Source: Megalonaias nervosa (taxonomy: Eukaryota; Mollusca; Bivalvia; Unionida; Unionidae). From it: a DNA stretch of 64,000 nt. Positions 48,371-60,289 of this stretch are shown here, piece after piece; position 1 is the stretch's first letter, and every line of letters starts with the position of its first letter. The DNA is taken from positions 15,001-79,000 of the forward strand of contig JAECUM010004317.1 in NCBI GenBank assembly GCA_016617855.1, in the 5' to 3' direction. The notes under the pieces were generated by a model that worked only from the letters and a program-made list of their open reading frames with translations, was not told the DNA's origin and made no database searches. The translations under genes and the position numbers were made by a program.

Positions 48371-48464
48371 CTGAATATATATGTGAATAGTAACAAGAGG
48401 AATATTCAGAAATTACAGCAGCAAGCTAAACTAACATCGAAGAATGACCAGTCCAAACATAAGA

Positions 48465-48525
48465 ATAGGCAGTGTTATCGATGCAAGCAATGGGAACATA
48501 TTGCAAGGCATTGTCCAACAGATGA
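48465..48525 (+). pseudogene. Nucleocapsid CCHC zinc knuckle
   Basis: CYRCKQWEHIARHC fits C-x2-C-x4-H-x4-C exactly. The usual Gly in the middle is replaced, but the four ligands are intact. It lies in a different frame from the capsid part, after the shift near 48310. Confidence 0.85.
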
Positions 48526-48552
48526 TATGAAACATCATGGCAAACCAGCAAC

Positions 48553-49083
48553 TTGTTTGTTAACCCAACAATTGGTGAAATGTTTATTTTGGAAACAGGA
48601 TGTGTAAATGGGCACGAGATCATGTTTGTGAAGGACACTGGCTCAGATATGAACTTGATACGAGAAGATCTCATTGTCGACAGTTGCAAACTGGTGGGGC
48701 ACAAACTTACATTATACACAGCAGTGGGACAGTCATTTACTGTACAGTTGGCTGTGGTAAATATCGACACTCCGCATTATAAGGGACCAGCGCAAGTGGG
48801 GCTTGTTTCAAATTTAGTTGTTGAAGCCCTGTTGGGGATGGATATACTTAGCAAAAAGGGGTTATTTGTTGTTACAAGGTCAATGATAAAACGACTCGAC
48901 GATGAGAGGACTGTGGAGAATACTGACCAAAGTGAGGATGAGGATAAGAATGAAGTTGTCAACAACAGCATCGAGACAGCAGATCCTGATCAGCGTGATG
49001 ACACTGAAGCTGACAAACTTTTAGCAATGAATGCGGACATGTCGAAACTATACACTGCAGATATTTCACTGCAAAGTATTTGA
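48553..49083 (+). pseudogene. pro: Retroviral-type aspartic protease region
   Basis: The frame contains VKDTGSDMNLI with the catalytic Asp-Thr-Gly at residues 28-30, and EALLGMDIL near residues 92-100, the second conserved motif of this protease family. It cleaves Gag-Pol in live elements. An acidic tail (ERTVENTDQSEDEDKNE) follows the protease, and a TGA closes the frame at 49081, just before the linker to integrase. This domain is the best preserved of the element. Confidence 0.85.
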
Positions 49084-49109
49084 GAGAAGTCCTTTGCTAC
49101 TCGTGAAGA

Positions 49110-49674
49110 GGCTGAGGAAGAGCCAATGCCATTCTTCTGGGAGAATGATATTTTGCGGCGGAAATGGCAAGCTGGTGATAGTTTGCGTGGAGGGAAGCAA
49201 ATTGACGTACCAGCAGGATTGTGAAAAATGGTAATGGAGCTGGCACATGATCAACCCCTTGGAGGTCACTTGGGTATGGAGAAAACAAAAAAGAGGATTT
49301 TCCAATTGTTCTTTTGGCCTGGAATGTTTTCAAATGTAAAAAGTTATTGTACATCGTGTCATGAATGTCAGATGACAGCAAAACAGGCTGCAGGTGGGAA
49401 AGCACCAATGGTTTGCCCATCAGTGATAACAGAACCATTCTCTAAAATTGCAATGGATATTGAAGGACCATTATCTAGAACGAAGTCTGGACACAAATAC
49501 ATTCTGACGGTGGTTGATGATGCAACGAGGTATCCCAAAGCTCTTCCTCTAAAGGCAACGAGTGTGGCTAGAGCACTGATTGAGTTGTTTAGCTGTGTTA
49601 GTTTTCCAAGGGTCATGTTAACAGACAAACATCTTAGCCCACGGTATCAAGACAACTTTGGAGACACCAATTAA
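49110..49674 (+). pseudogene. int: Integrase, truncated after the second catalytic Asp
   Basis: A linker (49110-49225) is followed by the HHCC zinc-binding domain: His in LAHDQ, His in GGHLG, and CTSCHEC. The catalytic core has the first Asp in AMDIEGPL and reaches VMLTD with the second Asp. The next residues are not integrase; from about 49640 the sequence is the linker that precedes reverse transcriptase. The third catalytic residue (Glu) and the C-terminal domain are missing, so an internal deletion joined the two domains. Confidence 0.85.
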
Positions 49675-50586
49675 ACAGCCATATAGAATATATTTCGCGA
49701 AATGAAAGAGGTGAAAGCAAATATTGGATGAAATGCTGGAGCAAGGCCTCATTTGGCCCTCAATGTGTCCATGGAGTGCTTTGTGTATTAGTTAACAAGA
49801 AAGATGGAACTCTTGGCTATGTGTAGATTACTGCAAGCTTAATAATATCAGCTTATTTGACGTGTATCCAGTCCCACGAATGGATGATCTATTTGAGAAG
49901 ATTGGTTATGGAAGTTACTCGGGTCAGATAGATCTAACTATGGGTTACTGGCTAGTTCCTCCAGCTAAAGAATTGAGGCAAAAGTCTGCATTTGTGACTC
50001 CATTCGGGCTCTATGAAGTTAACATTATGCCCTTTGGTATGAAGATGGCACCTGCCAGTTTTGCCCAACTCATTGACTTACTGGTGTCCAGACTACATAA
50101 TGTCGCAGCATATTTTGACAACATCATTGTGTCAAGCAAAACTTGGTTAGATCATATTGAAAATCTGCGTGCCTTGCTGCAATGTATATGGTAAGATGGC
50201 CTTACAATAAAGCTGTCAAATTACGAGTCTGGAGCAGCTGAGATCGAATGCCTCGGGTATATCATTGGGGGAGGCAAAATTAAGACAGACAACAATAAAA
50301 TTAAAGCAATGCATGAGTTTCCACTGCCCACGACGAAAAAGGGAATACACTCATTTCTGGGAATCATCGGATACTACAGAAAGTTCATTAAGAACTTTGC
50401 AGAAGTTAAAGCAGTACCATTAACCTCCACAACACAAAAAGGAAGACCAAATATACTTGTATGGACTGAAGATGCTGTCTGATCCTTTAAAGTGTTGAAG
50501 GATGCTCTTATTAAGATCTCAGTCCTTATTGCACCAGATTTCATCAAGGAATTCATTGTGCAGACGGATGCTAAGTGACATGGTAA
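49640..50586 (+). pseudogene. pol: Reverse transcriptase and start of RNase H
   Basis: A linker with TPIKQPYRIYFAK (about 49660-49700) is followed by CVDYCKLN, YPVPRMDDLFEKIG, IDLTMGYWLVPP, FVTPFGLYE and MPFGMKMAPASFAQL. The catalytic box reads YFDNI instead of YxDD, so one of the two Asp residues is lost. After a stop near 50192, SFLGIIGYYRKFIKNFAEVK and a short RNase H start (VQTDAK) follow, and similarity ends near 50586. Stops are also present in the 49700-49850 part. Confidence 0.85.
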
Positions 50587-50599
50587 AACCCCAAAACAG

Positions 50600-50985
50600 A
50601 AACATGTATCACTGTATCATCTAATGACTGTCTAACCATAAATAACAAAATATTATCTTAACACCATCTATCCATAAATTCCAAAATATAATCAAATCAC
50701 TGTTTATCTATAAGTACCAAAATTGTATCCAGTCACTGTCTATCCATAAATACCAAAATCTTATCCAATCACTGTGTAAACATAAATACCAAAATCTTAT
50801 CCAATCCTTGTGTAAACATAAACACCAAAATCTTGTCCAATCACTGTGTAAACATAAATACCAAAATCTTATCCAATCACTGTGTAAATATAAATACCAA
50901 AATCTTAATCCAATCACTGTCTATCCATAAATACTAAAATATTATCCAAATTTTGCCAAAAATACCAAAATCTTTTAATTCATCT
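50600..50985. repeat. Minisatellite, 36 bp, about 10 copies
   Basis: The unit is CCAATCACTGTGTAAACATA, AATACCAAAATCTTAT. It abuts the truncated 3' end of the Gypsy-type element. Confidence 0.92.
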
Positions 50986-52413
50986 TTATAAGAAAAATAC
51001 TGTTCTGCAAGTATTTCTGTCAGTTATGTTTGGAAAGTCACAAACTTTGCAGAGATTGGCACATAATGAAAGCTAATTCCACCAGTACAATGTTAATAAC
51101 AAAGAAAAGAGACCATATGGCCATATGGAAAGGGAATATTACTCGGGGGGGGGGAGAATGGAGAGGAAATCTAATAAATGAAATGGGCTGCATGTAAATC
51201 AATCCATGAGACTCCATTTTTGTCCACCCACCTTTTATTAAGTAAAAAGTCAAAGCCATTAACATGGATGGATGGATAGATGGAGAAATACATGGATGCC
51301 AATGTAATTGCTAAATAATGTATAGGCATCAGTCAGATGGTGGAGGAAAAAGACATATCTCATCAGAATCATTTTGGGATGTAAGAAAATACCATATGCA
51401 TCTGTTTATAATTATCAGCAGATTTAAGTTCAGTTCATGGCTGTTGCTGCTGACTTATTTATTGTTACTATAGGTTAAAAAGAGCTTAAACAATTTATCA
51501 GTCTGCTGTAACTGGATGTTTTTCAAACACACTTCAAGGTGAATGTACAGATGAACTAACTGCCATGCTAATTGATAACTATGTAAACGTGCAACCTCTA
51601 CAGCACAGATGTCTAAGAAATATACTTCCATTCATCATTAAATGACTCGTGTGGTTTTTACATTTAACATTTTTCCTGCTCCTGAGATCAATATTTAAAT
51701 CCTTAAACACAAAAGACTTGGATAACAGCTCACAGTTTTAAAACTTTTTTGTACATAAAATACAAGAAGGCTTTCATCTTTTAAAAATAAAAATAAATAC
51801 ATGTATTTTACTATGAACAAATCTAAGCATCTACTCTGAAAGCATATTATCAATAGCGAAGTAGCAATAACAAAATTTTCAAGACAGATATTGACTGGAA
51901 ACTAGATTGGCACCATTTTCATTTATGATTAACTATACATAATAAGATGTCTTTCAGTGAAATCCCATGCTGCTATGGTCATTTATTCAGTAGTGACAGA
52001 AATTTTCCAAGGTGGCAGCCATATTGGAAGTCATATTAGAACTATTTTCATGTAGGACCAACTAGACACCATAAGAAGTCTTTTAGTTAAAACTCCAAGC
52101 AGATATAAACATCCATTGACAATGAGTAACTGCAACAAGATTCATGGCAATCCTTCAAATACATTAGAGGCAGAAGGTGTAGTGATAAAAAACTTGACCT
52201 AATGGAGAAAAGGAAGATGGACAAGCAGAATATTCCATGAGCTGTTATGGTCTTTGACCAGTAAAGCTAAATATTGAAACTGACAAGCATGGCATTACCA
52301 ATGTGATTAAACTGATTAGATTAGCACCTTTAGGCAATTATTTAGTAGTATATTTCTGAAAAATGTCTGTATATTTTATTATTTTCCTGATATGTTATTT
52401 TTGATGAACCATG
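50986..52413. other. AT-rich non-coding stretch
   Basis: No gene recognised. Notable only for a run of 10 G at about 51147 and a short GGATGGATGGATAGATGGA patch at 51265. Confidence 0.45.
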
Positions 52414-52427
52414 CAAACTGTCTTTGT

Positions 52428-52682
52428 GGGGCCCCGAGTGGGCGAGTGGTCTAAAGCGCTCTCTGTTACGGATCACTGCCATCTCACCTCTGTCTGCGTG
52501 GGTTCGAGTCTAAGATTCGGCATATGTGGATATGTGAGAAAGCTTGCCAGTAGCTTCTCATGGGTCGGTGGTTCTTTCCGCGGATTTCCCGGTTTCTTCC
52601 TCCACCATTAACACTGGCCGCCATGTATAGCCTATAGTGTGCTGAAAAATGGCGTTAAGCCCCACAACAACAACAACAACAA
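52428..52682 (+). mobile_element. SINE family 2 copy, intact, with 14-bp target duplication
   Basis: Head GGGCGAGTGGTCTAAAGCGC, B-box GGGTTCGAGTCT, body GATATGTGAGAAAGCTTGCC, end GAAAAATGGCGTTAAGCCCC and then (CAA)n. CAAACTGTCTTTGT flanks it perfectly on both sides (52414-52427 and 52683-52696). The head is tRNA-Leu/Ser-like. This is the reference copy for the family in the window. Confidence 0.95.
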
Positions 52683-52935
52683 CAAACTGTCTTTGTACCT
52701 TGCATACGATCCAAGCAGAAATCTGAGGAATCAACACAAACAAACCCAAAAACACTGGTGTAGTGGGTTGTTGCGAATTTTTGGTTATTTCACATTATAC
52801 GTGTAATTAATCATGTTGGTACAACATGTTAGTAAAATAACCATTTATTGATAGTGCTGAAGGCTTCAGTCTGCCTTGTTTGCTTACCTATTTCAGAAAG
52901 AAAAGATCTACAACAGTATAGGACATTAATATGTT
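52683..52935. other. Spacer, nothing recognised
   Basis: Short AT-rich unique sequence between the SINE and the LINE remnant. Confidence 0.4.
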
Positions 52936-52939
52936 GACT

Positions 52940-54830
52940 GGTTTGGCTTCTATGAGTGCATGACTGGCTGATCAAGCCAAATTCTGCTCTGAGCTGTGGC
53001 ACACTTGACAGGAGATGCTGGTTGGATTTCCTTGATTAGAGAATGTGCTGCAGTTCTCAGATTTCTACTGCTTGTGCTTCTGCACTGCCTCTGCAACTCT
53101 CTTCCATTCAGTGTATGTAGCTCCAGTATGGATGAGACTGCAAACTTGTGTGAGATCTTTCCAAGTCTCAGGGTCAATGCTGAAGTGTTTCAGGGGTGAC
53201 TTGAGTGACCACAATGAGATCACATTCCCACCTTCAGCTCAGTGCAGACCTTCTTTGGAAGTTGGTTTTCTGACATCCTGGTGACATGGCCTGCCCATCT
53301 CAACTGTGATTTCATCAGTAGTGTGTGGATGTATGGAATGCCTGCCCATGTGAGAACATCAGTGTCTGGGACCCTGTCATGCCATCTTATCCTCATCAGG
53401 TTCTTCTCTGGAAGCAAACGTGAAAATGATTCAGCTTCTTGACATGGCATCTGTATACCATCCATGTATCACATGCATAACAACAGTGATGGTAACACAA
53501 TAGCTTTGTAAAACTTAAGTTTTGTTTATAGACTGATCCCTCTGTGCTCACACACATTTACACATAGTCTGTGAGTGGCCACTCTTGCTTTGGTAATTCT
53601 GGCATTGGTTTCATCATTGATGTGGACTGCATGTGACAGTGTGCTGCCAAGATAGGCAAACCTGTCCACTGCCACAAGACCTGACCATTTGATGGTAGGG
53701 CTTTCCTGGTGCAGGTTGGTGCATCACCACTATCTTCTTGAAACTGATTGTGAAACCAAACTTGTCACAAGATGAAGTGAAATGGTCCTGTAACTGCACT
53801 GCATATCAAACTCTGATTTGGCATTCAAGGAACAGTCGTCAGAAAATTGGAGATCACTAACTGTTAGTTCATGTATTTTCATCTTTCCCTGTAGTGTCCT
53901 TAAACTGAGAGCTCCCATCAGTCCAATATCTAGAGTTGATCTGAGTATCATAGTCACTCAAGGCATTAGTAAGCATGGCAGAGAACATCATACTGAAGAG
54001 GGATGGGGACAACACTCAGCGCTGCTCAACTTGATTGGGGAATGAGAATGGTTCAGATGACCTGCCATCATCCATGACATGAGCATGCATGCCACTATAG
54101 AATTACCAAACCATCATGATGAATTTCTCTGGGCTACCAAATGTCGCTATGATCTTCCAAAGGCCTGCTTGGTCAACAATGTCAAAGGCCTCTGTCGGTC
54201 AGTGGATGTCAGGTACAGGTTGGGATTCTATCTGTAGGATTTTTTTCTGGAGTTGCAAATATCATGTCTGTGGTCCCTTGTCCTTTTCTGAAGCCATACT
54301 GACTCTGGCAGGAGCCCTTGACCAATGTGGTACAGAAGATGATTCAGAAAAATGTAGCTGGTATTTTGGCAGCTATTGACAGCAAGGAGATGCCCCAATG
54401 GTTGTCACTTCGCTGTCTTTTGCATTTCCACTTGAACAAGTTGATGATGAATGCATCCTTGCACTGATGGTATATAGCTGCCAGAGTCTATGTTGATTGG
54501 AAGTGTTCAGTAAGTTTCTGTGCCATGTATGAGCCTCCAGATTTGTAACCTGCTGGTATACCATCTGCTCCAGGAGCTTTGCCATTTACAGCAGGTAAAT
54601 TGCTTTCATGACTTCCTAATCAGCTTTTGACCTGCCAAACTGCAACAAAACACCTTGGATGCACCCACCCATGCTCCAAGCATATTACTGACTATGTCAT
54701 CATCAGGAGAAGAGACAGGCAGGGCGTTTAAGTGAGAAAGGCCATGAGAAGTGCAGAATGCTGGACTGACCACAGTCTTAACCTCCAAGCTCTATATCTG
54801 GATTTCGCCTAGCAGATGACCACAAGGCAA
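52940..54830 (-). pseudogene. LINE endonuclease-reverse transcriptase remnant, minus strand
   Basis: Read from 54830 down, the minus strand shows a linker, a GKAPGADGIPAG-type start (near 54570), GISLLSIA-like and QYGFRKGQGTTDMIFA (near 54270-54310), and LQFSDDCSLNA near 53850 in place of the catalytic Asp pair region. The C-terminal domain has RIRWHDRVPDTDVL and QLRWAGHVTRMSENQLPKK (53230-53400), then a degraded CxxC-H-H finger near 52960-53000. The RWxGHVxRM segment is typical of a widespread animal LINE type. Many stops and shifts; the clade is not resolved (RTE-like or similar). Confidence 0.8.
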
Positions 54831-54950
54831 AAAAGTACCTGAAATGCTTAAAACTCCAAACTGAAACAGGAGAATGTGAAACAGGCATTTGTCTTACAAG
54901 ACTTAAGCTTCAAGAATATTGAGGAAAAACTGAGCATCCTTCAGAGACTC

Positions 54951-55117
54951 TGTGTACTCAACTGCATCCAAATCCCTTGGTCCCACCACATGTACACATG
55001 AAGATTGATTTGATGAGAATGATGCTGCCAAACTGTGTACTCAACTGCATCAAAATCCCTTGGTCCCACCATATGTACACATGAAGATTGATTTGATGAG
55101 AATGATGCTGCCAAACT
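54951..55117. repeat. 83-bp tandem duplication
   Basis: TGTGTACTCAACTGCATC starts at 54951 and 55034. The two copies are nearly identical (AAATCCCTTGGTCCCACCA and so on), so this is a recent duplication. Confidence 0.95.
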
Positions 55118-55804
55118 GAGAATTTTGAATGAAAAATGTCAGGTACAAAAGGTCTAATTAGAAGAATGCAGTCTTCAGCAACACCAAGAGAACTGTCCAA
55201 TGCAAATTTGGAGAGATTAATAGAATCTATGTTGAGGTTTGCACCACGATAAGGAAATCCCATTCAAGGATTTATATTAATTGGTCTTGCCATGAGACTT
55301 TGTCAAATGGAGTGACAAATATTATGTAGCACCATAACTGATTATTTTTCTCGCCCAATTTTTCCCTTCAAATTAAAATAACCCTGCACTTTTGCAATAT
55401 ACCTAGCAGATTCAACTTGTACAACATTGTGTGGTAATGCTATTGCCTCTCATTTTTTTTAAGGCTCATGTGGTCTTAGTGATTTATGAAAATCTAAATA
55501 ATTACCTCAGTAGAATCTAGCTGTATCGTCCGCTCTTAGAAAAAGAAAAAAAAACAACAAACAAACAAGAAAAGAACCCACCATAACTGCGAGATGTTGT
55601 AAGAATTGTACAATGAGCATCTTGAGCCACATGCCAGTGTTTGTAAACACTGTGCATTCATATGAATAAGTTTACAGAGGTTTTGGAAATTTTTTACAAA
55701 TTGTCAAGGAATGGCCAAATTTGTAATTTATGAGCAATATTGATGCACAAGTGATTAAATATGCAAGGAATATTCAAAATCTGGTGATGTCATCAAAATG
55801 AACC
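55118..55804. other. AT-rich non-coding stretch
   Basis: No recognised gene or element. Confidence 0.4.
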
Positions 55805-56425
55805 CATTAACTCATTAACCCCTGGAGGTTTCTGTTGTTTTTGCCTGAAATGCCAGTAGGAAACACATTTTGGGGGCTATTTCTGAAAACATCCTAATAC
55901 ATTGACTTCCAAGAGATTTCTGGTTAACCTAATGCCTAGTTGTGTTAGACACATTGTTTTCATTGGTTATTTTGCTCATGCATGAGCAGAAGGGTAAAAG
56001 TTGGAGTTCTTTTTTTTTTTTGGGCTTAACAGACCCATCATTTTTGTATCAAGACCACCCTTTATTCCAAATTCCCATCTTATCCTACTTTTTGCAAAGG
56101 TTCACTTGTCTGTGTGCAGTTCAGACCAGTCTGCCTTAGATCTGAGGCCAAAAAGTCTCAAATCTGGACAAAAAATCAGATTCCAACCACAGGCTAATTT
56201 TTGGTGGAAAAAATCTGGTCTAAAAAATTACATTTCTCCCTCTGTATTTTGTAGTGCAACTAGAACATCTAGATTATTTGGTATCATTGTAGAGGTACAT
56301 CTGTCTACCTTTCTATAATACCACCCACTTTAGTGTATCATACATGACCTTGATGCTACAGAGCTCTGAAGTAGGCTACTACCTTCTGACATGTATACGA
56401 GGTGCCAGGTGTTAATGAGTTAATG
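55805..56425. mobile_element. 621-bp non-autonomous TIR element
   Basis: The left CATTAACTCATTAACCCCTGG (55805-55825) and the reverse of the right end (56405-56425) match at 20 of 21 positions. TTAA occurs inside both repeats, next to CCCCTGG and CACCTGG, so a TTAA-targeting element (piggyBac-like) with shorter ends is possible. It has no transposase. The frames at 55942-56318 are unrecognised. Confidence 0.75.
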
Positions 56426-57439
56426 AGGGCAATGGGGTGACCTGTCTAAGTACACAAGTTCTATGCAAAAGAAAGAAGAGACATAAATACACTTTATATT
56501 ATTACTGTATTATCAAATTTAATTTAATAGATGTCATATGAAAATAACAATATGTAATTCATGTTATTTATAAGAGCTTTTTGGAAAAGTTCTAAGGTAG
56601 CCAATGATATTATACTGGGTACAGAACTCTAACAATGTGTATAATGGCTGTAGTACTATTGTTGGACTATTTTATGGAGAATTGGTGATCTGTGTTGCTA
56701 TCATATATAACTCACCTTTTCTTCTGAAGAGGTGAAAATGTATTTGACATACTGGTGTTGTAATTGATATTGGTTGTAAAATTACTACCACATATTAAAG
56801 ACCCCTCAAACACAATACCTCACTGAAAACAATGTGATGAGGTTTCTACTACTGAAAATATGTCACATGTTGCTTTTGCTAGTGCAATGATTATATAATA
56901 GCTTGTGGACTGATGAACTAAACACTCTGATTGGAAAGTGCAAGAGTTTTCATTTGCAATTGCATTTTTTTTGTTAGATTCAACTGCGCAAGATCGGGTG
57001 TGCTTGGCAAAGTTTGAAGAAAGTAGGTTTGACATAACACATTTCTGATTGTTACTGGCTTTGTGGCAGATACCAAAAGATTTTACATTTTTGTGACCAG
57101 TGATCCTGTGTCTGGAACAGTGCTTTCTGTCAGTGTCTCACAAATATTTTCTCACTATGAGATCTTGTAATATATCTTGAAGTAAACCTGGGAAAATATG
57201 TTTTTGCAGCCACTTTTTAAATTAAGGTACCCAGTTTTCTTGCGCTAACTGGTACCTGTAAAAATCCACTGCTTATCTGGCCCACTGGTGCATCCACATG
57301 GGTTACTCTGGGAAGGTGGAATGGATGATAAGGTCGCAAAAATCACTAGGACATTGGTTCTTTTAACACTTATTGATATAGAACAATTAAGTGGAAATAA
57401 GGAGTTATGGTAACATACATTCTTGAATTTTATTGCTTG
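56426..57439. other. AT-rich non-coding stretch
   Basis: No recognised coding sequence or repeat. Confidence 0.4.
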
Positions 57440-58790
57440 TGTTTCTTATGTCCTCCCCTTTCCTCGTCTTCATCCATCTCTTGTTAAACTCAAAATATTC
57501 TAAATTTAGTTCACAATCTTGCTTTAAAGAGGTATCTCCCCGATTTAAGTATGGCTCTTTATAATGCCAACAATAACACTACCCTTTTCCTCACTGGATT
57601 TTGACAGTCTGATTAACACATTTGAAGCAGTCTAACATTCTGACTGACTGGTTCACTGCAAGCAAAATGCAAGCCAACCCTGAAAAGTTTTAAGCACTAG
57701 CTGTAGGTAAAAAGACATTCAGTATGAAGCCTGTACTAAACATAAGCAGTGCAGTCAAAAACTGTGAAGGAATTGACACTACCAACTGCAATTCAAATTT
57801 AAAAATCTGTGTATGAAAACTTTAAGGCAGCTATCTGTTTTGAAATGTATTGGTCAGAAGATAACTATACTCAACAAACTGACAATCTTACAAACATTTA
57901 TCCTTTCTAATATCAACTTCTATCCTTTCCAATATCAACTTCTGTCCCTTATCCTGGCATTTCTGCAGTGACATGAACACCACTACACTTGAAAAATATA
58001 CAACAGAATGCTCTGAGCTGCTATCATATACTTACATATGGCAAAAATGCCAAACTTAAAGGTGTGTTGACATCAGCTTGTGACCCTAGAGACTTTCAAA
58101 ATTCTGAAAAAGCCTGCTCCCAAATGTTTGGATGATTTAATGTTTTATACACAATAAATAAAATGTAAGAAATGCTAATAATTTAGACATCCTAAGAATT
58201 AAAACCTCAACATTTTTTGGCAAAAAATCTTTTAGATATGCAGCTGCCATTTTATGGAATCAGCTACCAAATATCTTTGGAAAACAATCAAATTTTAACT
58301 TCATTTAGATTATTAATTTTATTCTGGGATGGTAAAGACTATAAATGTAATATCCACAAAAAAATACCTGACCCTCCACCATGATGACAACAGCTTATGT
58401 TTGTGTCATTTTCTGTTTATTTGTCCTGGTCTAATGTACTATTAAGTGCCTATTGCTAGCTTCTTTCTTTTTATGTATGGCATTATCTTCATCGCAGCAT
58501 GCTTCTAGTCCTAATTCACTGCTTCTGCATTTAAATTAAATTTCAATTTTTACCGATAATTGGGGGGGAGGGGGTATTTATAAAAAATTGTAGTTTTAAA
58601 TTATTCCGACACTAAATTCACTTTAATCGCTGCTTTGTAAAATGCTTTGCTTGCTCCTGCTTTATGTGCTGTGTATTTTGTAAAATTGTATCTGTGTATT
58701 ATGCTGCATTTGTATGTCTTGCCATTCATGCTTATTGTAATGCCCATTTGTTTTATATAATGTCGGTAAAAAGCTCATTAAAGCTTATGT
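57440..58790 (+). pseudogene. LINE 3' half: end of reverse transcriptase, C-terminal domain, 3' UTR
   Basis: YNANNNTTLFLTGF at about 57558-57600 sits where the catalytic YADD box should be, with both Asp changed to Asn. Then follow NILTDWFTASKMQANPEKF (57635-57690) and, after breaks, FGKKSFRYAAAILWNQLPN (58216-58272) and a final W-D-G-K-x-Y-K-C-N motif near 58328-58360. The blocks fit the C-terminal part of a Jockey/CR1/L2-type LINE. The trailing 400 bp, to GCTCATTAAAGCTTATGTTG, look like its 3' UTR. Confidence 0.8.
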
Positions 58791-58834
58791 TGAAATGTTG
58801 TTTTAAATCATGCCAATTTTAAATCTTACATTAT

Positions 58835-58965
58835 CTTGTCCTAACTCAGCCATATTTGTTTCTTGTGAGCCTACCTTGTTTTAACTGTGTCATATTTTCT
58901 TCTTGTAAACCTATCTTGTCTTAACTTTTGTCATATTTTCTTCTTGTAAGCCTACCTAATGTCTT
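58835..58965. repeat. Degenerate repeat, about 40-45 bp, 3 units, split by MITE copy F
   Basis: CATATTTTCTTCTTGTAAGC plus CTACCTTGT-type units before the MITE resume as GGCCATATTTTCTTCTTGTA at 59185-59216. Confidence 0.8.
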
Positions 58966-58966
58966 A

Positions 58967-59177
58967 CCATATATTCAAGTCACAAGATGAGTCCAACTGC
59001 AAACTGCACAGACCCAGCTCTGCCATCACATGTACTGGCAGATCTGGGTCTGTGTAGTTTGTTAGGAGTAATCAGTAGAATTAACAACATAGACCCTGAT
59101 CTGCTGATGCATTACATTATGGCAGATCAGGATGTTTGTTGTTTGCAGTTTGATTAGACTAATAAGCGAGTATATGG
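58967..59177 (+). mobile_element. Double-hairpin MITE, copy F
   Basis: Left CCATATATTCAAGTCACAAG, right TAATAAGCGAGTATATGG. Hairpin words: ACAGACCCAGCTCTGCCAT, GGCAGATCTGGGTCTGTG, AGACCCTGATCTGCTG and TGGCAGATCAGGATG. It sits in a short repeat array that continues on the other side. Confidence 0.9.
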
Positions 59178-59216
59178 CAACTCGGCCATATTTTCTTCTT
59201 GTAAGCCTACCTTGTA

Positions 59217-60289
59217 CTGAATGCAATTTACTATACAATACTTAAAACAAGATATATTCAACCATACTAACCTTTCACCTTCAAACCCTTTCAAGTTTGC
59301 TAGTCTTTGTGCCTAGTACACTTAAAACATCTATGTTCAAAATTTCAAACAAAATTTCAATGCTTGGAAAAATACACTAAGCCTGTGGCCTTGAAATTCC
59401 AAAAGTGAATCAATAACTTGCCACTTCTGCTAAATATTGATAAGCATCTATCCTGAGAACATTCCAAGACTAACGTACCACAACCACAAGTGAGCTGTTT
59501 GGTCTGGACCAGATACAATTCTACCTGAACTTTATCCAGTGATGCACATTTGTTAAGCTATGTTACAAATGACAAGCTTGTACACAGTCTGAATCAGAAT
59601 GATCATGAACCAGTCTAAAGGTTGTTTTATTCACTTCTGGCAAGCACCTTTATGCAGAATCAGAATATGTGCACCTAGATTATTTTCTTCTCTAATTTCT
59701 GGTAGATACATATGACCTTTTTCCAGTGTTATTTACAATCTGACTAAAAAGAAAGAAAACATTTTACAAAATCAATAAACACAAGTCAGCTGCAGTGTTT
59801 CAAAAATAAGGAAAAATAACAGGCACACAGGTTCCTATACTGTGTTAAAACAATTGGTTGTGGTAAGAAAATGAAGATTTTACACTAAATCTCTCCAACT
59901 CATCTATAATTTACACACTGACATTCATTAAAATTAAGTTAAGGAACTCACTATTGCCTCATGTTAATACTACTGAAGCAAGGAGTTATTAATCTGAGAA
60001 CCTACCTATCCCATGCAAGCTTTATTGTCAGGAATGCAGAAAAGGCTTTTACATAGGAGTTTTGTTTTAATATTATCTGGAAATGGGACTGCATCCAAGA
60101 ATTTGCCACCTAGTAGTGATGTTCAAGGTATAATTCAGAAGCCTAGGAATCACTGCCATGTACAACATATGGAAGGTTCAGCATGATTTTCTTTTTGGGA
60201 CAGCATTACTTTAAACAGACTTGTCTCTTTTCAGCTGTTCCTAACTTTGCCCTATCCAAAGTTTTCTACAAATAAAATATTCACAATGA
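59217..60289. other. AT-rich non-coding stretch
   Basis: No recognised gene or element. Confidence 0.4.

Larger units (their letters stand above)
47101..50590 (+). mobile_element. Gypsy-type LTR retroelement, Gmr1-like order, broken
   Basis: Gag, a CCHC knuckle, aspartic protease, integrase and reverse transcriptase follow each other on the plus strand in that order. Integrase ahead of reverse transcriptase is the Copia-like order known from the Gmr1-like clade of Ty3/Gypsy elements. Several stops and frameshifts, a truncated integrase, and loss of most of RNase H and the 3' end show it is dead. It stops abruptly at about 50590, where a 36-bp array begins. Confidence 0.85.

Noticed and set aside
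56001..56318. 105-codon plus-strand ORF
   Set aside because: Lies inside the 621-bp TIR element, begins in a T-rich run, and shows no domain.
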